NCBI GenBank assembly: GCA_015143295.1
Contig: CM026551.1
Span: 15,673,827 to 15,737,826, forward strand
DNA length: 64,000 nucleotides
Source of the DNA: Tetracentron sinense
Lineage: Eukaryota > Streptophyta > Magnoliopsida > Trochodendrales > Trochodendraceae
Direction of reading: 5' to 3'
The translations under genes and the position numbers were made by a program. This document shows positions 33,665-46,290 of the stretch, piece after piece. A model generated the notes under the pieces. That model was not told the origin of the DNA. It made no database searches and saw nothing but the letters and a program-made list of their open reading frames with translations. Each line of letters starts with the position of its first letter. Position 1 is the first letter of the stretch.

Positions 33665-34046
33665 AATCATCTGCGGTGATAACCGGATTTGGCAAATCCG
33701 GTTATCACCCCTAGAGGTCACCACGTATCTCCTTTGACACCCCTTAACCGTGGTTCAGGTTCATCCACTCCTAGGGTTCACCCACCTATTTTTGGTTTTT
33801 TTTTAAAATATTAATTCTTTTTTAAAATTTAAAAACTGTTTTTAATATTTAAAAAACTCTAAAAACAGTTTTTTAATTTTAAAAAAAGAATTAATATTAA
33901 AAAAAAAAAAAACAAAAAATGAGTGGGTGAACCCTAGGGGTGGGTGAACCTTACCCATGGTTAAGGGGTGTCAAAGGAAACAGGTGGCGACCACTAGGGC
34001 TGATAACCAGATTTGCCAAATCCGGTTATCACCGTAGAGGATTTGA
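33665..34046. repeat. Long palindromic repeat, best-preserved copy
   Basis: AAATCATCTGCGGTGATAAC pairs with GTTATCACCGTAGAGGATTT, and the arms continue through GGATTTGGCAAATCC, GTGTCAAAGG/CCTTTGACAC and GGGTGAACC/GGTTCACCC, giving arms of roughly 150 bases over an A/T-rich centre. No ORF. The inner words are shared with copies at 10741-11091 and 11103-11513. Confidence 0.75.
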
Positions 34047-34760
34047 CTCCATTGGATAAATGTTGTTTGAAAATGTGTTCTCCAAGATTGAAAATCACAT
34101 GATAGGATAAAGGTTGTTTGAAAATGTCTTCTCGAAGATGGAAAATTCTACAAGGTAGTTCAGAAAAAGCTGTTCTTTCCTTGTTCTACCATGCAATGAG
34201 ATTGCAGGAGTTCTGTCTGTCAAAAGTCAGAAAAATGGTCTTTAGACTTACACACATCATCCCACGTGTGGCTATAAAAGTTTTATACGCCAATGACCAG
34301 CACATCTACAAACCTTGCACGTCTTATAAAAAATTTTCCACGTGCCATAAAAACCGAATCAAGGGATAGTGAGGCTCGCTATCACTTGGCTTCTATAGAA
34401 CTTCGCTGTGCTTTGCCGGTAGCGATTGAGGCTGACTTAATTATTAAACGATTAAAATGAGTTTATGTGGCATTAAAAAAAATCAAATAAGCCAAGTTAA
34501 ATCCTAGTCGTTAGTGATTAGTTTTAACCGATTCAGAGTAGAGGTGTATTTGGGCGTACCAATAGACCAACTCCGTTAAATTTACCGTGAAAGATTTACG
34601 AGAAAATACGTTTAAGTGCATACGTTAATTAATAATCGCCGCCTGCTGCGTTAGACTTAAAATGTGGCCTCACGAACGGTTTTGTCTCGAACGGTTTTTT
34701 CTCAACTGTTTAGCAAGCGAGGCGGCCTCACGGAACGGTTTTTCCTCGGGACTTTGCTAC

Positions 34761-34902
34761 TGAGACTGCAGAAGGGCCGAGACGGCGAGACCACCGACAC
34801 CGTGCATGCATGCACGGGATCCATGTTCATATGGTAGGCCCCACCCTACAATCCCGTGCATCCATGCACGGTCTTGGAGGTGTCGGCCCTTTTACGGTCT
34901 CA
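34761..34902. mobile_element. Fold-back MITE with TGAGAC ends, divergent copy
   Basis: TGAGACTGCAGAAGGGCCGA ... TGTCGGCCCTTTTACGGTCTCA; the centre CGTGCATGCATGCACGGGAT pairs with ATCCCGTGCATCCATGCACG. Same family as 22640-22773 but in a different sequence context. Confidence 0.7.
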
Positions 34903-34909
34903 ATAGCAT

Positions 34910-37051
34910 TTCCCTTTTTCTTAATTGCTCGTGCCGTTTAACTTAAAAGGCGGCTCACGTACGGTTTTTTCTATTGACAAAGCAACATCACTTGCTCAAG
35001 CAACAGTTTTATAGGCACTGAACCCACCGCATTTGACATGTAGTTAAATGTTGTGTTCATGGGACCCTTTTAATACTCCTTTAAATATGATTAAATTAAA
35101 AAATAATTAAAATAGATTTTTTTTTTAATAATCAAGATTAGATTACTTAATTTTAAGAGTGAGTGAATCTTAACCAAAGTTGATGAGCATGAAAAGAAGA
35201 TATAAATCAATGAGGATGTCAAATGTGCCGCAGTAAGTTAAGCATTTTCCCTAATTTAATGACAAACATATTCTTTTAGCACAAAAACTATTGGGCCGTA
35301 ACCAGGTTAGCTGTGTTACTATTTTATTTTCTTTTATGATAATGTAGGATGTCCTCAACGTGTGTAGGTGGGATTAATTCCGGAATATGGGCGGGCTCAA
35401 ACTCGAAATTGATTCGTGGATTAGAGAGTTTAACATTTCAAGTTGAACGACATCAAATGATGCAAAACAATATATGAGAATGATCCCAACCATACACATG
35501 GAAGATTATCTTCTCTTGTAATTTTAGTTTTCCATCATATGTAAAAAAGAGAATGTAATATTTTTTCAGGACAAAAACAGGCTTTCTTTACTATTATATG
35601 AGAATGACAGTGTTAGAACGTTGATTCTATTTTGATATAATTACAAATTAAATTATCCTTCCGTTTATCTTTTATGGTATTATAATGAGAATGAGAAAAT
35701 TATCCTCCTCCTTATATCTTCTCTATCTTTATTATTATAATGTTTATAGAACACTTATAAACGTTAATTGAACAAAATTGTTCTTACAATTATAACTTTA
35801 CTATTATAATGAAAGCGGCTATTATAATGAGGATTCTAACATTAAAAATGTACATTAAATATTTCAAAATAACAAAATTATTATAACTCAAAATGTTTGT
35901 ATTATAGATTTATAGGTAATTTTATCTTTTTACAAAACCCTCTCTCCACTATACACTTCTTCTTCCATACTTTTCCAGGTCTCCCTCTATCTTATACATA
36001 TGTATCACGTGCGTCTTACTAGGGTTTATCTTCTCACTCTCTCTCCCTCTTCCCTCTATGTGCTATGTGTGCAGCTCACTAGTTATTGTAATCATAATAA
36101 ATAATGGCATAATACATGCTAGTGTTGGATTGGATTGTATTATGGACGGGTAAGAATACCCACAACCTCGACTTAGCTCATTATAAAGGAGTTAAGTAAA
36201 GCAAACACAAACCCAAACTCAAACGTAAACCCAACTCAATAATAGATCCCTCAACCCACATATATAAGTACATTAGTTATATGTTAAATTATAATCATAT
36301 TTGAATTTAATTAATATTTTAAAATATATTTATTTAAAAAATTTATGGTGTATATATATATATATATATATATATATGAGGAGGTAGTATATGTGTGATG
36401 CATAAGCAACCTTGCTTATGCATCATGCATTAAAAGACATGTGGCACTCCAGTGGCCTACCAAAAATTTAGTGAATGGGATTTTCCTTCACGAACTCATG
36501 TCAAAAAATAATCAAATTAGAGAGTCTAGGTTGTCTAATCGGACAGTGAAAACTATAACCTAAGTTGGGTCGTATTAACCTAGAGGTCTAGGGTTAATAG
36601 CAGACATTTTTGATGTCCGATTAAACAACTTATATATCTTCAATTGGGCTAATTTTTTTGTCACGTCTTTGAGAATGGGGGTTATGCCTAAAGAGCGCCC
36701 TCCTAAAAACTTAACATGGCAGGTTGTTATTGATTCTTACTGTTGGTTGTTAATGTGGGTCTCTTGGGAGACATGACAGAAAATCAGTCTGATCAAATGA
36801 TTCTAAACCATCCAATTGAATGTCAAAAAAATCAGAGATTCCTATATCATAAGATTAATGCTAACCAATTCAAGTTGAATCAGATTATCTAAGAATACCT
36901 AAATCACACTATTATTTTGCCATGTGTTTCCAAGGAGATCTACTTTGACATCCAATAATTAATTTTTTAAGAAACATGTTATGTGAGAAGGTTTTAGAAG
37001 GGGCGCTCATTGGAAGCTTTAATGACTACCCATTGGAACTCCCCTCCCTCC

Positions 37052-37092
<41 letters not shown>

Positions 37093-37464
37093 ATAGCATT
37101 CTAGTAAGCTATACTCATTAAAGCTTTTAATGAGCGGCTTCTAATAACATAACACGTTATTTCAGAATCCGACTTTTGATTGTCAAGATGAGTCTTCCAA
37201 AAGATGTGTGACAAAAATTAGCTCGATCGAACATTATAGACTATTCGATCAATGATAAGAAAATCAGTCATGAAAAATGTTGTGGAAAAGAAAAAATTTC
37301 TTAAAAACAATTTCTAATTTTTATAAGAAAATTTCTCTCAAACACAAAGTAAATTAAACTAGAGAATTACTTGCAATAAAAAAGCTTATTCCCATAATGC
37401 AAAACAAAAAATTAAATTTTCTTCAAAGAAATAGTTTTGTGCACCTATTTACCTCCAAATAAAC
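34910..37464. other. Intergenic; end of duplicated block, then unique spacer
   Basis: To about 35850 it matches 24450-25640. Beyond that the sequence is unique in this window. It holds a TA microsatellite at about 36350-36377, a short perfect hairpin GATGCATAAGCAA/TTGCTTATGCATC at 36397-36424, and a CT/TA tract at about 37045-37090. No gene seen. Confidence 0.5.
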
Positions 37465-37682
37465 GGGATGGGATTTGATCTGACGATAGCCAAACCCAAA
37501 TCATCTGGTGATGGTTTTGGTCTGACATGTGACTACAAAAAAGGGAGAAGTCATTTCATCCCCCCCCCCTTTTTTGACTTCTCTCCATTTGATATCTTCC
37601 CCCTTTTTATCACCACATGTCCCGCATCAACCCGATCACCGGATGTTTTTGGTCTGGCTATCACCAGATCAAATCCCATCCC
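37465..37682. mobile_element. Mutator-like MITE, perfect 9-bp target duplication
   Basis: Starts GGGATGGGATTTGATCTG, ends CAGATCAAATCCCATCCC (inverted). Flanked by CAAATAAAC at 37456-37464 and 37683-37691. The internal GGGAGAAGTCATTTCATC word is shared with the MITEs at 10240, 13394 and 52140. 218 bp. Confidence 0.92.
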
Positions 37683-37799
37683 CAAATAAACACAGCCTTA
37701 AGAGGAAAAAAAATATGACAGTCTTATAATTATGAAGAAAGGAATTGGGTACAATTTGGCAAAATTCATTTATCAATAATTACAAGGCTGCCACTGAGT

Positions 37800-38566
37800 G
37801 GTGCAACAACCCAAGTTTCACTCAGTGGAGCAGAGAGAAGGTTAGTAGCCGCCATCCAAAAGGGAATTGTAAGCATCTTGTGAATTAACAAGAGAGAGGA
37901 AGCCTCGTGGCTTCCTGGTTCCTCGGAGGTCGTCAACCATTTAGAACCTTCCTCACTCCCTTGCTACAATCTACCAAAAGTAACTCAAGGTTTGTTGTTG
38001 GGTCCATTTTGATCATTCAAACAGATAAACGACAGAGAATTTTCTTTGACAGTATCTACTCAGGTATCTCTCCCTCTCTCTCTCTCTCTTAAAGGGTCTC
38101 TTTGCCTTTTAATTTCATAGCTAGATACTCTCTCTCTCTCTCTATGTAACAGATTTCCTCACTCCCTTGCTTTCAACTTGGCACTCAAATTCATGCTTCC
38201 TTTTAGTTCCTTTCTCTGCTTCAAATGGTTTTTTTTACAGAATACTAGTGAAGCATAGATTCATTGACTTAAACTTGAAAATGAGTTATAAGAGAGTTTT
38301 TTTTTTTTTTAGTTTACTTTTTCTACTATTGTTGAAGATTGTTGCAAATAATCTGAAAATGATAGCTAGCTTAGTTGGTAATGTCAAGTGTTGGGAAATT
38401 TCTCGGCTCTATTTTTCTTATAGTCATGTTGCAGGCATAAAAAGGTGAATTCATGGTGATAATCCAACACTAATTTTCTACTAAATCACAATTTTTTTTC
38501 CCAATTTATAATTTGGCCATTCTATTTGATTTGTGTCTACCATTTCTTCTTCAGATTCCAGACTCA
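37800..38566 (+). other. Leader region of the bHLH relic, likely with a leader intron
   Basis: CTACTCAG|GTATCTCTCC near 38063 looks like a donor and TTTCTTCTTCAG|ATTCCAG near 38553 like an acceptor, which would give a leader intron of about 490 bases ending 14 bases before the ATG. CT microsatellites lie inside it. This is an inference from splice-site appearance only. Confidence 0.35.
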
Positions 38567-39516
38567 ATGGCAATGAGTTTTTGCTCCAACTGGGGGACAC
38601 TTCAGCATTTAAACCCAGAAATGATTAGCTTTCAACAGAGAGAAGCAGAGCTAGCAAGAGAGCTTCTTGGCCTCCACAACAATATTACTCCTCAAAACAA
38701 CTTCATTGATCCCTTCTTAGAGCCTGACGAGTTATTCTCAGAAAATTATACCCATCTTCTCCCCTACTTCCCTTCTCCAGATGATCCTCTAGTCTCCCTC
38801 TCACCCGAGATCTTTCCACCTGTTGATGATTTCGAGTGCTACCAGTACCCGAAACGCCAGAAGAGCTATGAAGATCTATATTACTCAGATTTTGTACCCA
38901 GTTGCTTTGAATGGGTATGTTCCAATTTCCAGTCAAGATCCAGAGTTCTTTCCGGCCGAAGTCTTACTTTCGACGACAGAGCTTCAACTTCCAGAGGTCT
39001 ATTCGGGCGGCGATGCCGAGAGTGTGAGGAAACCTGGTAACGGATGTTTGTCAGTGTAAAGCATTGCTGCTAGGCAGAGGAGGAGGAAGATCACTGAGAA
39101 GACTCAAGAGCTTGGGAAGCTTATTCCAGGTGGGAATAAGATGAACACAGCTGAGATGTTCCAGGCTGCTTTCAAATATGTTAAGTATTTACAGGCCCAA
39201 GTTGGACTTCTTGAATTAATGGGGTAAATTTAATCTCTTGCTAGTTTTTTTATTTATTATCATTATTATAGTAAAATTTTAAGTTTTTTGTTATAACATG
39301 AACCATGTGTTGGTGTGTTGAGTGCAGGAAAGCAAGGAAGCACTCCATGTAGAAGAACTCCAAGTTCTTCTTGCATCTCCACCAATTCAAGAGAAGCTGT
39401 ACTCAGAGGAGAAGTGTCTGGTTCCAAAAGACCTCAATCGGTTTATACAAAGTCATATCAGCGAGATGCCCAATACACCACTGAACCCATATAGCATCAT
39501 ACCTTCTTTCTTCTGA
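38567..39516 (+). pseudogene. bHLH transcription factor (bHLH52/53-like), broken
   Basis: The product would be a nuclear DNA-binding regulator. ATG at 38567 (MAMSFCSNWGTLQHLNPEM) opens about 120 good codons through KRQKSYEDLYYSDFVPSCFE. The sense frame then moves by +1 between about 38910 and 38945, continues QDPEFFPAEVLLS...ESVRKPGNGCLSV, and meets TAA at 39057-39059 where relatives have Gln. Without a break it continues SIAARQRRRKITEKTQEL (basic region and helix 1), GKLIPGGNKMNTAEMFQ (loop) and AAFKYVKYLQAQVGLLELMG (helix 2) to a donor at 39224. The last exon encodes EELQVLLASPPIQEKLY, SEEKCLVPK and ends at 39516. The strong acceptor (39328) does not keep frame; a weak one (39334) does. A net frameshift plus a stop make this a likely pseudogene; assembly error is the alternative. 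Confidence 0.8.
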
Positions 39517-39728
39517 AGTGAATTCCTACACAGCATGAAAAGTTCACTCAAAATGATGCAACAGAAATATACATAAGGTAAGGATGCAGGGCTAGAAGCT
39601 AGAACCATGGGTCAAATACCCAAAAACTCAGACTTGAATCGAAAGTAAACCGGGCCGAGTAACTCGGAAATTCGAAAAAAAACTCAACTCGGTCCAACTT
39701 GAAATATATATATATATATATATATCGA

Positions 39729-42700
39729 TTAGACAATTACCAATTTCTTGCATTTTAAGTCTCTAAAACTTTGCCTATCAAGTCCTTGAAGCCTAGCTAG
39801 ATGACTTTGCCACATGTTTTTGAATTTAAAAGGTTGTGGGCATGCTCTCCTAATGCTAGATTCCAACAATATGGGATTGTGGTTGGACAAAAATCTGGGG
39901 AGGGCACACGAGATTGCACTCGGAAACTTATCATCCCAACTATTATTCACAAGAAATATATCCAGCTTACTCAAGATGGCTCTAAGTGAAAATTTAACCA
40001 TGTAAATTATGCGTCATTAAGGAAGTGATGTAGCCCAGAATGGGGGTCCTTCGTTTGGTGTTTTGAAGAACGAAATTTAGGAAAAAATCCTTAAGTTAAC
40101 AATTTCAATATTCAAACTCAATCTCCACTTCAAAGTATCAAATCAATCCCAAAAATTTTCAATTCAATTTCAAGTAAATCAACCAATCCCCAATTCAGTA
40201 GATAGGGTTTCTACAATTTTGGGGAAAACCTTAATTCCTTGGATATCAAATAAGGAGTCACAACAACTTAAATCCCCTATCTAATATGCTCTCCAAAATA
40301 ACCCTGAGCTTTAGGGTTTCAAAAATTAATTTATATTAACAATTAACAAACTAACAATTCAATAAGATTAACTAGTAAGCTATGATTAACCAAACTAGAG
40401 TGAAAAATTTAGAAAATGCGAAGTAAAATTACCTCAGTTGATGGATGGAGTGAAAACAATGACTACTTCTAGAAGAAATTAAAAATTTCTTCCTAAAGAT
40501 AATAAGAAGTAAACTTCTCTTCTAATCCAGCATTAGAAAGCTTTGAGAAAAATTCTCTGCAGAAATTTATTCAATAATCAAAACTCATATATTCAATGAG
40601 TTACGTAACTATTCATAGGGAAAGAAACCTAATACCCTTATTAGAAATTACTAGAATAAGGAAACTACCAATCCTAATAGCAATCTACCTCTAATAGTAA
40701 TAGAATAAGTCAACATGACTTATTTCCATTAACTCCTTAACTCTAATAGGAAAGTAAATCAATTACTAATTGTTGGAAATTCTGGAAATCCTGTAAAAAA
40801 AAACCAAAATTTACCAAAATACCCCTAAGAAAGAGATTTGGCATATCTCCATAACTAATGACCTGACTGGAGCCATAGGGGTGTTGTAACACTTGGGAAG
40901 TGATCACCTAGCTTGCTGTTGGGTTTGTTGGACTAGGGTGGGTCCATGTGGGACCCACATGCATTTCTTTATTTTGACTTTTCACCCTCTTGGGTCTTCG
41001 GACTCTTTTAGAACTTTAATAAGGCTTCTTTTCATTTTTCTTCTCTTAGATTCACCTGGAGATTGATCTAGAGGCCAAGCCCAACAGATGTGGGTTGGTT
41101 GGAATGCAGAACTGTTGTATTTAAGGGTTCGAATAATTTCAAGCCCTATTTTTGAATAATCACCAATCAAAAGGTATGATTTATTTTTCCTCAACAATCT
41201 ATAAGTCGATTCTAGGAGATAAAATTTTCACATTCTCTCATTTTATTGGGGATGGATATTCACCCCAAATTCTCATTGAAAAACCGAATACAATTGAATT
41301 CCCAACCAAAAACCATGGCTCTCCCCCCTCATATAACAATAATATCCTCTAACTCTTGCCAAAAGGCTTTTAAGTCAGCATCCCTAGACAGACCATATAC
41401 TACTATGAAAATCCAAGTGAATTCCCCCAAATAAAATGGCATAGATAGAAATGGAGAAAGCACCCACGTACTTTTGATTCTAGGACTTCCACCACCTCCT
41501 AATTCCAAACCAAAAGAATACCCACTAAAGCCCCAAATGAAGTCAAAGCTAACCAATTCGAACAAGAATATCCCCACCACATCACCAGACTCATCAACCC
41601 ACGAAAAGACAACCCCTTAGAACTTGAGTCGACTGGAGAAGAACTCTGAATCTGGGAGGAATTGGCCAAGATTTTGGCTCATAATCCACTAACTTGACCT
41701 CAACACCAATCTCACATGCCCGATTGTCGCTTTGAGACAGAACGACCTCCTCTCATCTAATAAAGGTGAAAAGGACCCATGCCAGAATCAATCGAATGAT
41801 CTGAACGAATGTAGCAATATGAGTCTTCAATGCGTAATAGAGACCCCTAAGCCCTCATCGAACTGAGTTCGGTATCAAGATTCAAGACCACCATTACATT
41901 CTTCTAGCTCCCCGCACTCACGGAAATCCCAAACACATGTCTATGATCTTTAAAGAGCTAGTCTTCGGCCCAGCCATATCCGAACCAATTGGTCCCGCAA
42001 AAGCCCGATCTACTGAAGCTTCCTGCAGAGACATCAACGTATTCTTCTCACTCAAACCCCCTGAAACTGAAGCCACGTCCCCCAATTTAGCCGAATATCT
42101 CTGAGTGTCTCAAAACACTAATTTCCTACAGGACCTGATGGCTACAGAAGGGCCAGGGCAAAAGACCCCTCCCTTAGATGAATTAAGTTGACCGAAGGCC
42201 CCAATAATTTTTTTTCCCGTTTCTTTTCAACGGTTTCTGGTTTTTTCCTGGCCTTGGAGCTCTACCCCCAAAGTACCTAAATTGGCACCTAATGTACAGC
42301 TGCATGAAAGTTCACTTTATTTTTACCTTTTTACAATCTCGGAAATTGCACCCGCTACCAGAGCCTGTGGAACCCCCAAGCCCTAAAGGCTACCTCCCTC
42401 AATGAAGTGTGGCATTGGCCTTGCCACCTTATTGTCTTCAACCTTGGAACCAACTATAGAACTCTGGGATACCTCGGAAGACCTCGACTCTACCTCTGCT
42501 ACCTCAACCGAATTTATGCTTACCTCCACTGGACAAGGAACAGATCGGTGTTGAACTGTAATAACTCTTGGGATTAATAGAATACTCCCACGTGCACTTG
42601 GATTTTGGTATAACTGAGGGAGGTGAAGTTAACGGTGTAATGGTGAATTTCAGCTAACCCACCACAGAACTCCCCTATCTTATTAGAGATGCCTTCCTGC

Positions 42701-43100
42701 CATAAGTGGAATGGGAGTCCATGTCAAGCAATCCATCTAGATTTAGAGAGACTTGCAAACAATAGCATATCAGCCTCAAGTTACCATTTGTAAAACTCCC
42801 ATGGAAGGGCCACCACGGATTTGAATAAGGATTCTTGTACTAAGTTTACAATTTAGATCCTTAGAACTGGTGTTGTCAAAATAATAGCCCTCCCTAAATC
42901 AAAAGAAAGTAGGGTGATTCCAAACAACGATCAACTTAGATTTTGTATATACTCTTCCATCACTTTCATTCCACTCGAATAGACGAGACCAAAGCCACCA
43001 TGGCTGAACCCCACCTCTTTGAAGCCCCAAAATCATGATAAACCTTGATGTGAGATTGACCGCCAACTCCATGATATAAAAAATAACACTACCGACACCG
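39729..43100 (-). mobile_element. LINE (L1-type) relic, minus strand, with an insertion
   Basis: Minus-strand fragments in order: about 43000-42560, ORF1-like text (WIA-x-HGLPFHLWQ..ISNKIGEFCGG, DUF4283-type); 41580-41160, endonuclease N-half (EFTWIFIVVYGLSRDADLKA, then a degraded GDFN..R-like region); 40001-39729, endonuclease C-half (LSKLDIFLVNNSWDDKFPS, CALPRFLSNHNPILL, RACPQPFKFKNMW). No reverse transcriptase follows. Stops and frameshifts are frequent. The gap 40020-41150 is another repeat inserted within it. Confidence 0.75.
40020..41150. repeat. Dispersed repeat inserted in the LINE relic
   Basis: The part 40500-40960 matches 25650-25815 plus 26402-26690 and provides the empty site for the hAT element there. 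It starts near AATAAGAAGTAAACTTCTC. No ORF; class not assigned. Confidence 0.6.
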
Positions 43101-43139
43101 GTAAGGAAGAGTCGGCCTTAAAAGTATCTGGGGAGGAGC

Positions 43140-43675
43140 TATTGAGATTCGAGAATAATAACATGTTAAACCTAAACAAGATTATTCCAATCCTAGATCT
43201 AGACCATGTAATTAATTTTCTAGAATTCATAATCAAATCAAATCGAGATGGAGAATGGAAAAGATGATTACATACCAAATAGCTGGAATATCCCTATTCC
43301 TTTCATGGTGTGATGTTGGGTTTCTTGGCGCTTGAGAGGATGAGAGGAGTCTTCTCTTTTCTCCTTAGATCTGATTCAATGGGGCTTCTAAATGACGTAA
43401 GAGAAAAGAGGGACTCCCCCTTGCTTTATATACCCTTGGAACCCTACCCATCATAAGATCTAAGGACTAGAAGGGATCACACCAAAGATCTAACGATCGC
43501 CAACCCTGACCATCTTGTTAGCTTTAATAACACTTAAGGGTCCCTGTTTGATCATTTTTCTTTAGTAGGACCTCTTAACTTTATTATTCTCTATTGACAG
43601 TAATACAATCCGAGTTTTTGAAAACCTAAGGATTGTGCCAGACCAAATGGGTTTTTATTTAATAAGAAAAATCCT
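43140..43675 (-). repeat. Copia-type 3' LTR (minus strand)
   Basis: On the minus strand the polypurine tract AAGTGGGAGAT is followed by TGTTAGGATTTTTCTTATT, a typical copia LTR start, with a TATATAAAG box about 250 bases in. The far end runs into the LINE relic, so the LTR may be truncated. Confidence 0.6.
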
Positions 43676-46290
43676 AACAATCTCCCACTTAGTCCAAACA
43701 ATCCTTAAATTAAATAAAAAGACTATTTGAATTAAACAACCTTAAAAACATGAGTGGTCACTCTTTTAATTTTTGAAAAACATTACTGTCGAGAATTAAG
43801 TGTTCTTTAACTGTCACTCTGATTCAAAAGGCAGCACAACTAACAGTGATCATGGAAGCATTTAGCATCTACTAGTGTTCATTACTATGATGTAAGCCAC
43901 TCCATGGTCAAACAACTTGTAATACTAATGTTTCAGAGCGGTTCTTTATAGTGGCTCAGTGTGGTGTGATATGGACCGTACACAACCTCATGTGATCAAA
44001 ATGTGTACGTCCAAAAATTGTCCACGCAACATGCATTTAAGCATATGCATGTCATTCCGATACTTTACGGCAACCGCCATGTGAAGTCCATCACCTTGTA
44101 TCCAAAATGAAGGCCTCAAACATGGTGCCCAACCATGTTCAGCCCAAGCAACTTGAGAGCTTTGTGCGAGGCTCTCGGGCAAACTTGATATCAATGACAT
44201 CCGTCATGTGAAGTCCATCACTTGATGTCTTTACCTTTTGCACGTGCAGTTCAAATACATAACCATAATCAAATGATGCATCGATATTTAATTTGCATAA
44301 CCATATCATATCAATATTTGAGAGTGTAAAACAATGACATGTGTATCATATACATGACTGGAATATAAAATAATAAACAATACTCCCACTAAATAAATGA
44401 ATCAAAAGATTCTAAAAGTTCCATAATAGTGACAGGTTCTTTAAAATTTCTGGTGGAGAGTTCTTTAGCTAACGGGTTCACAATCCAAACATACAACAAC
44501 ACATAATCTGATGAGGATTTCAAACTATCCTAAAAACAAGCAAAATCAGAGTCTGAATAACTTTACAACTTCTAGTTCAATATATCTCTTGTAAACCAAC
44601 ATGAAATCTTATAAGATAACTCTAAACATCTAGAAATATGATATCTGGTAATCTTGATATTCAAAATACAACTTGTCACCCCATATATCTTATATAAAAA
44701 ATATTTACCATACAATACATAATTACAAACCTGCTCCCATTGACCTTAACATATATGTATCGATCCAAGTAGATCACTACTTTAAGTTTACCATTTAAAT
44801 TGTCACAAGAGTCACAATTACCCAGAGATAAATCTACCTTCACCCAATGAATGAGGAATTAACAGGTAATGGGATTAGTTTCCAAACAAAATATATTTTC
44901 ATAGACTTTAATTCCTCTTTCATTGCATCCATCCACTAAAAAAAACCTCACTATTCACAACATCTAGAAAATTGGAAAAATCTTCTAAAGGAACTGATGT
45001 CGATTTATAATAAAACTATTACAATAGAATCAACAAACATACACAACAATGATGATTAAAATATGAGTCCAAGGTTAGCTAATAAAGATCATCCACTAAT
45101 ATATTACTACCAACTGTCTGAAAAATATGTCTGATGGAGAGTGTACTCCCCTCAATGATAAAATTAAACTGTATCCAATCCAAAATAAATACTATCTCGC
45201 CTAAACAACGTCACAATGAAAATAACATCTATTTAATAGTAAAAACATAAATAAAGTCTAATACTAACCAGCAAGTTCCAACAGCCTTCAATACTATTGG
45301 TGCAGAGTTCCTCCAAAAAATAGCAGCTCTTCAGCCTTTGCGCTTCACCGATGAATGAACTCTTTTATTCTTCCTGCACCAATCCTTATATTTGAAACAA
45401 TCTCTTTTCATGTGACATTTTTCCTTGCAGAAGAAACACTCAATCTCCTCTGGTTTCTCAGTATTATACTTTCCCTGAAATTAATGTCTTAAACTCTGTT
45501 CTTGATTATGTTCAGAATTCTGTCATAAATTATGACCTAAACTCTATCCTGAATTTTGTCATTACCAGAAATTTTGTGAATTAGGCTTCTTGAACCCTTT
45601 ATTCTTAAAATTCTTCTTGCTATCAAAATTTACAGCCAAGTTCGCAAACTCAGCTTTCCCACGCTTCATGTGTTCTTCCTCACTAACACACACAACTATC
45701 AGCTCATGCAGGTCCCACTTCCTATCCTGTGCACTATAATTAACCTTAAAAGCATCAAATGACTGAGGAAGCGAAGCTACGACCAAATGAACCATGAGGT
45801 CATCCTCAATGGTCAACTCCAACTCTCTAAGAGAGATAATCAACTTAGATATCTTCAAGATGGGCTCCCGAACATTTCCAGCACCATCATACTTCAATGA
45901 AATCAACTGAGTCAAACAACTGTACTGACGAGACCTAACAGACCCCATAAATTGCTTCTTGATAGTCTCAAGAAGAACCTTGGTAGTATCAGCAACAGGA
46001 ATACCAGTCTGGATGGCTTCTTGAACAAAATCTCTAATGATCATCATGGCCATCCTATTGGCCTTTTCTCACTTCGAATGTAAGGACTTATCTGAATCTG
46101 AAGACTCAGCAGTGGGAGCAACCGGCTTTTCCTCCGAGAGAACAAAGTTGTAATCAAGACAACCCAGAACTATATCTAGCTGCATCTTTCAAGAACTATA
46201 GTTTGAATCATTCATAGGCTCAATCCTAGTCAAATGTTTATGAACAACAGACCCTCCCATCTCTGAAAATGTCATTGTTTTCTATGTTAT
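43676..46290 (-). pseudogene. Ty1/copia retrotransposon relic (gag, RT and RNase H fragments)
   Basis: Minus strand, from high to low coordinates: a gag start near 46275 (MTFSEMGGSV, then NDSNYSS with a stop where Trp is usual); an open gag segment 46053-45562 with LRELELTIEDDLMVHLVVAS and RKWDLHELIVVCVSEEEHMK; a zinc knuckle CFFCKEKCHMKRDC near 45430-45390; an RT start (WMDAMKEELKSM) near 44930; RNase H-like SDSDFACFQDSLKSSSDY near 44540. Integrase and most of RT are missing. Many stops; dead. Confidence 0.78.

Noticed and set aside
34910..36120. A CRISPR-like or regularly spaced array
   Set aside because: Repeats here are inverted or irregular; the sequence is plant nuclear DNA.
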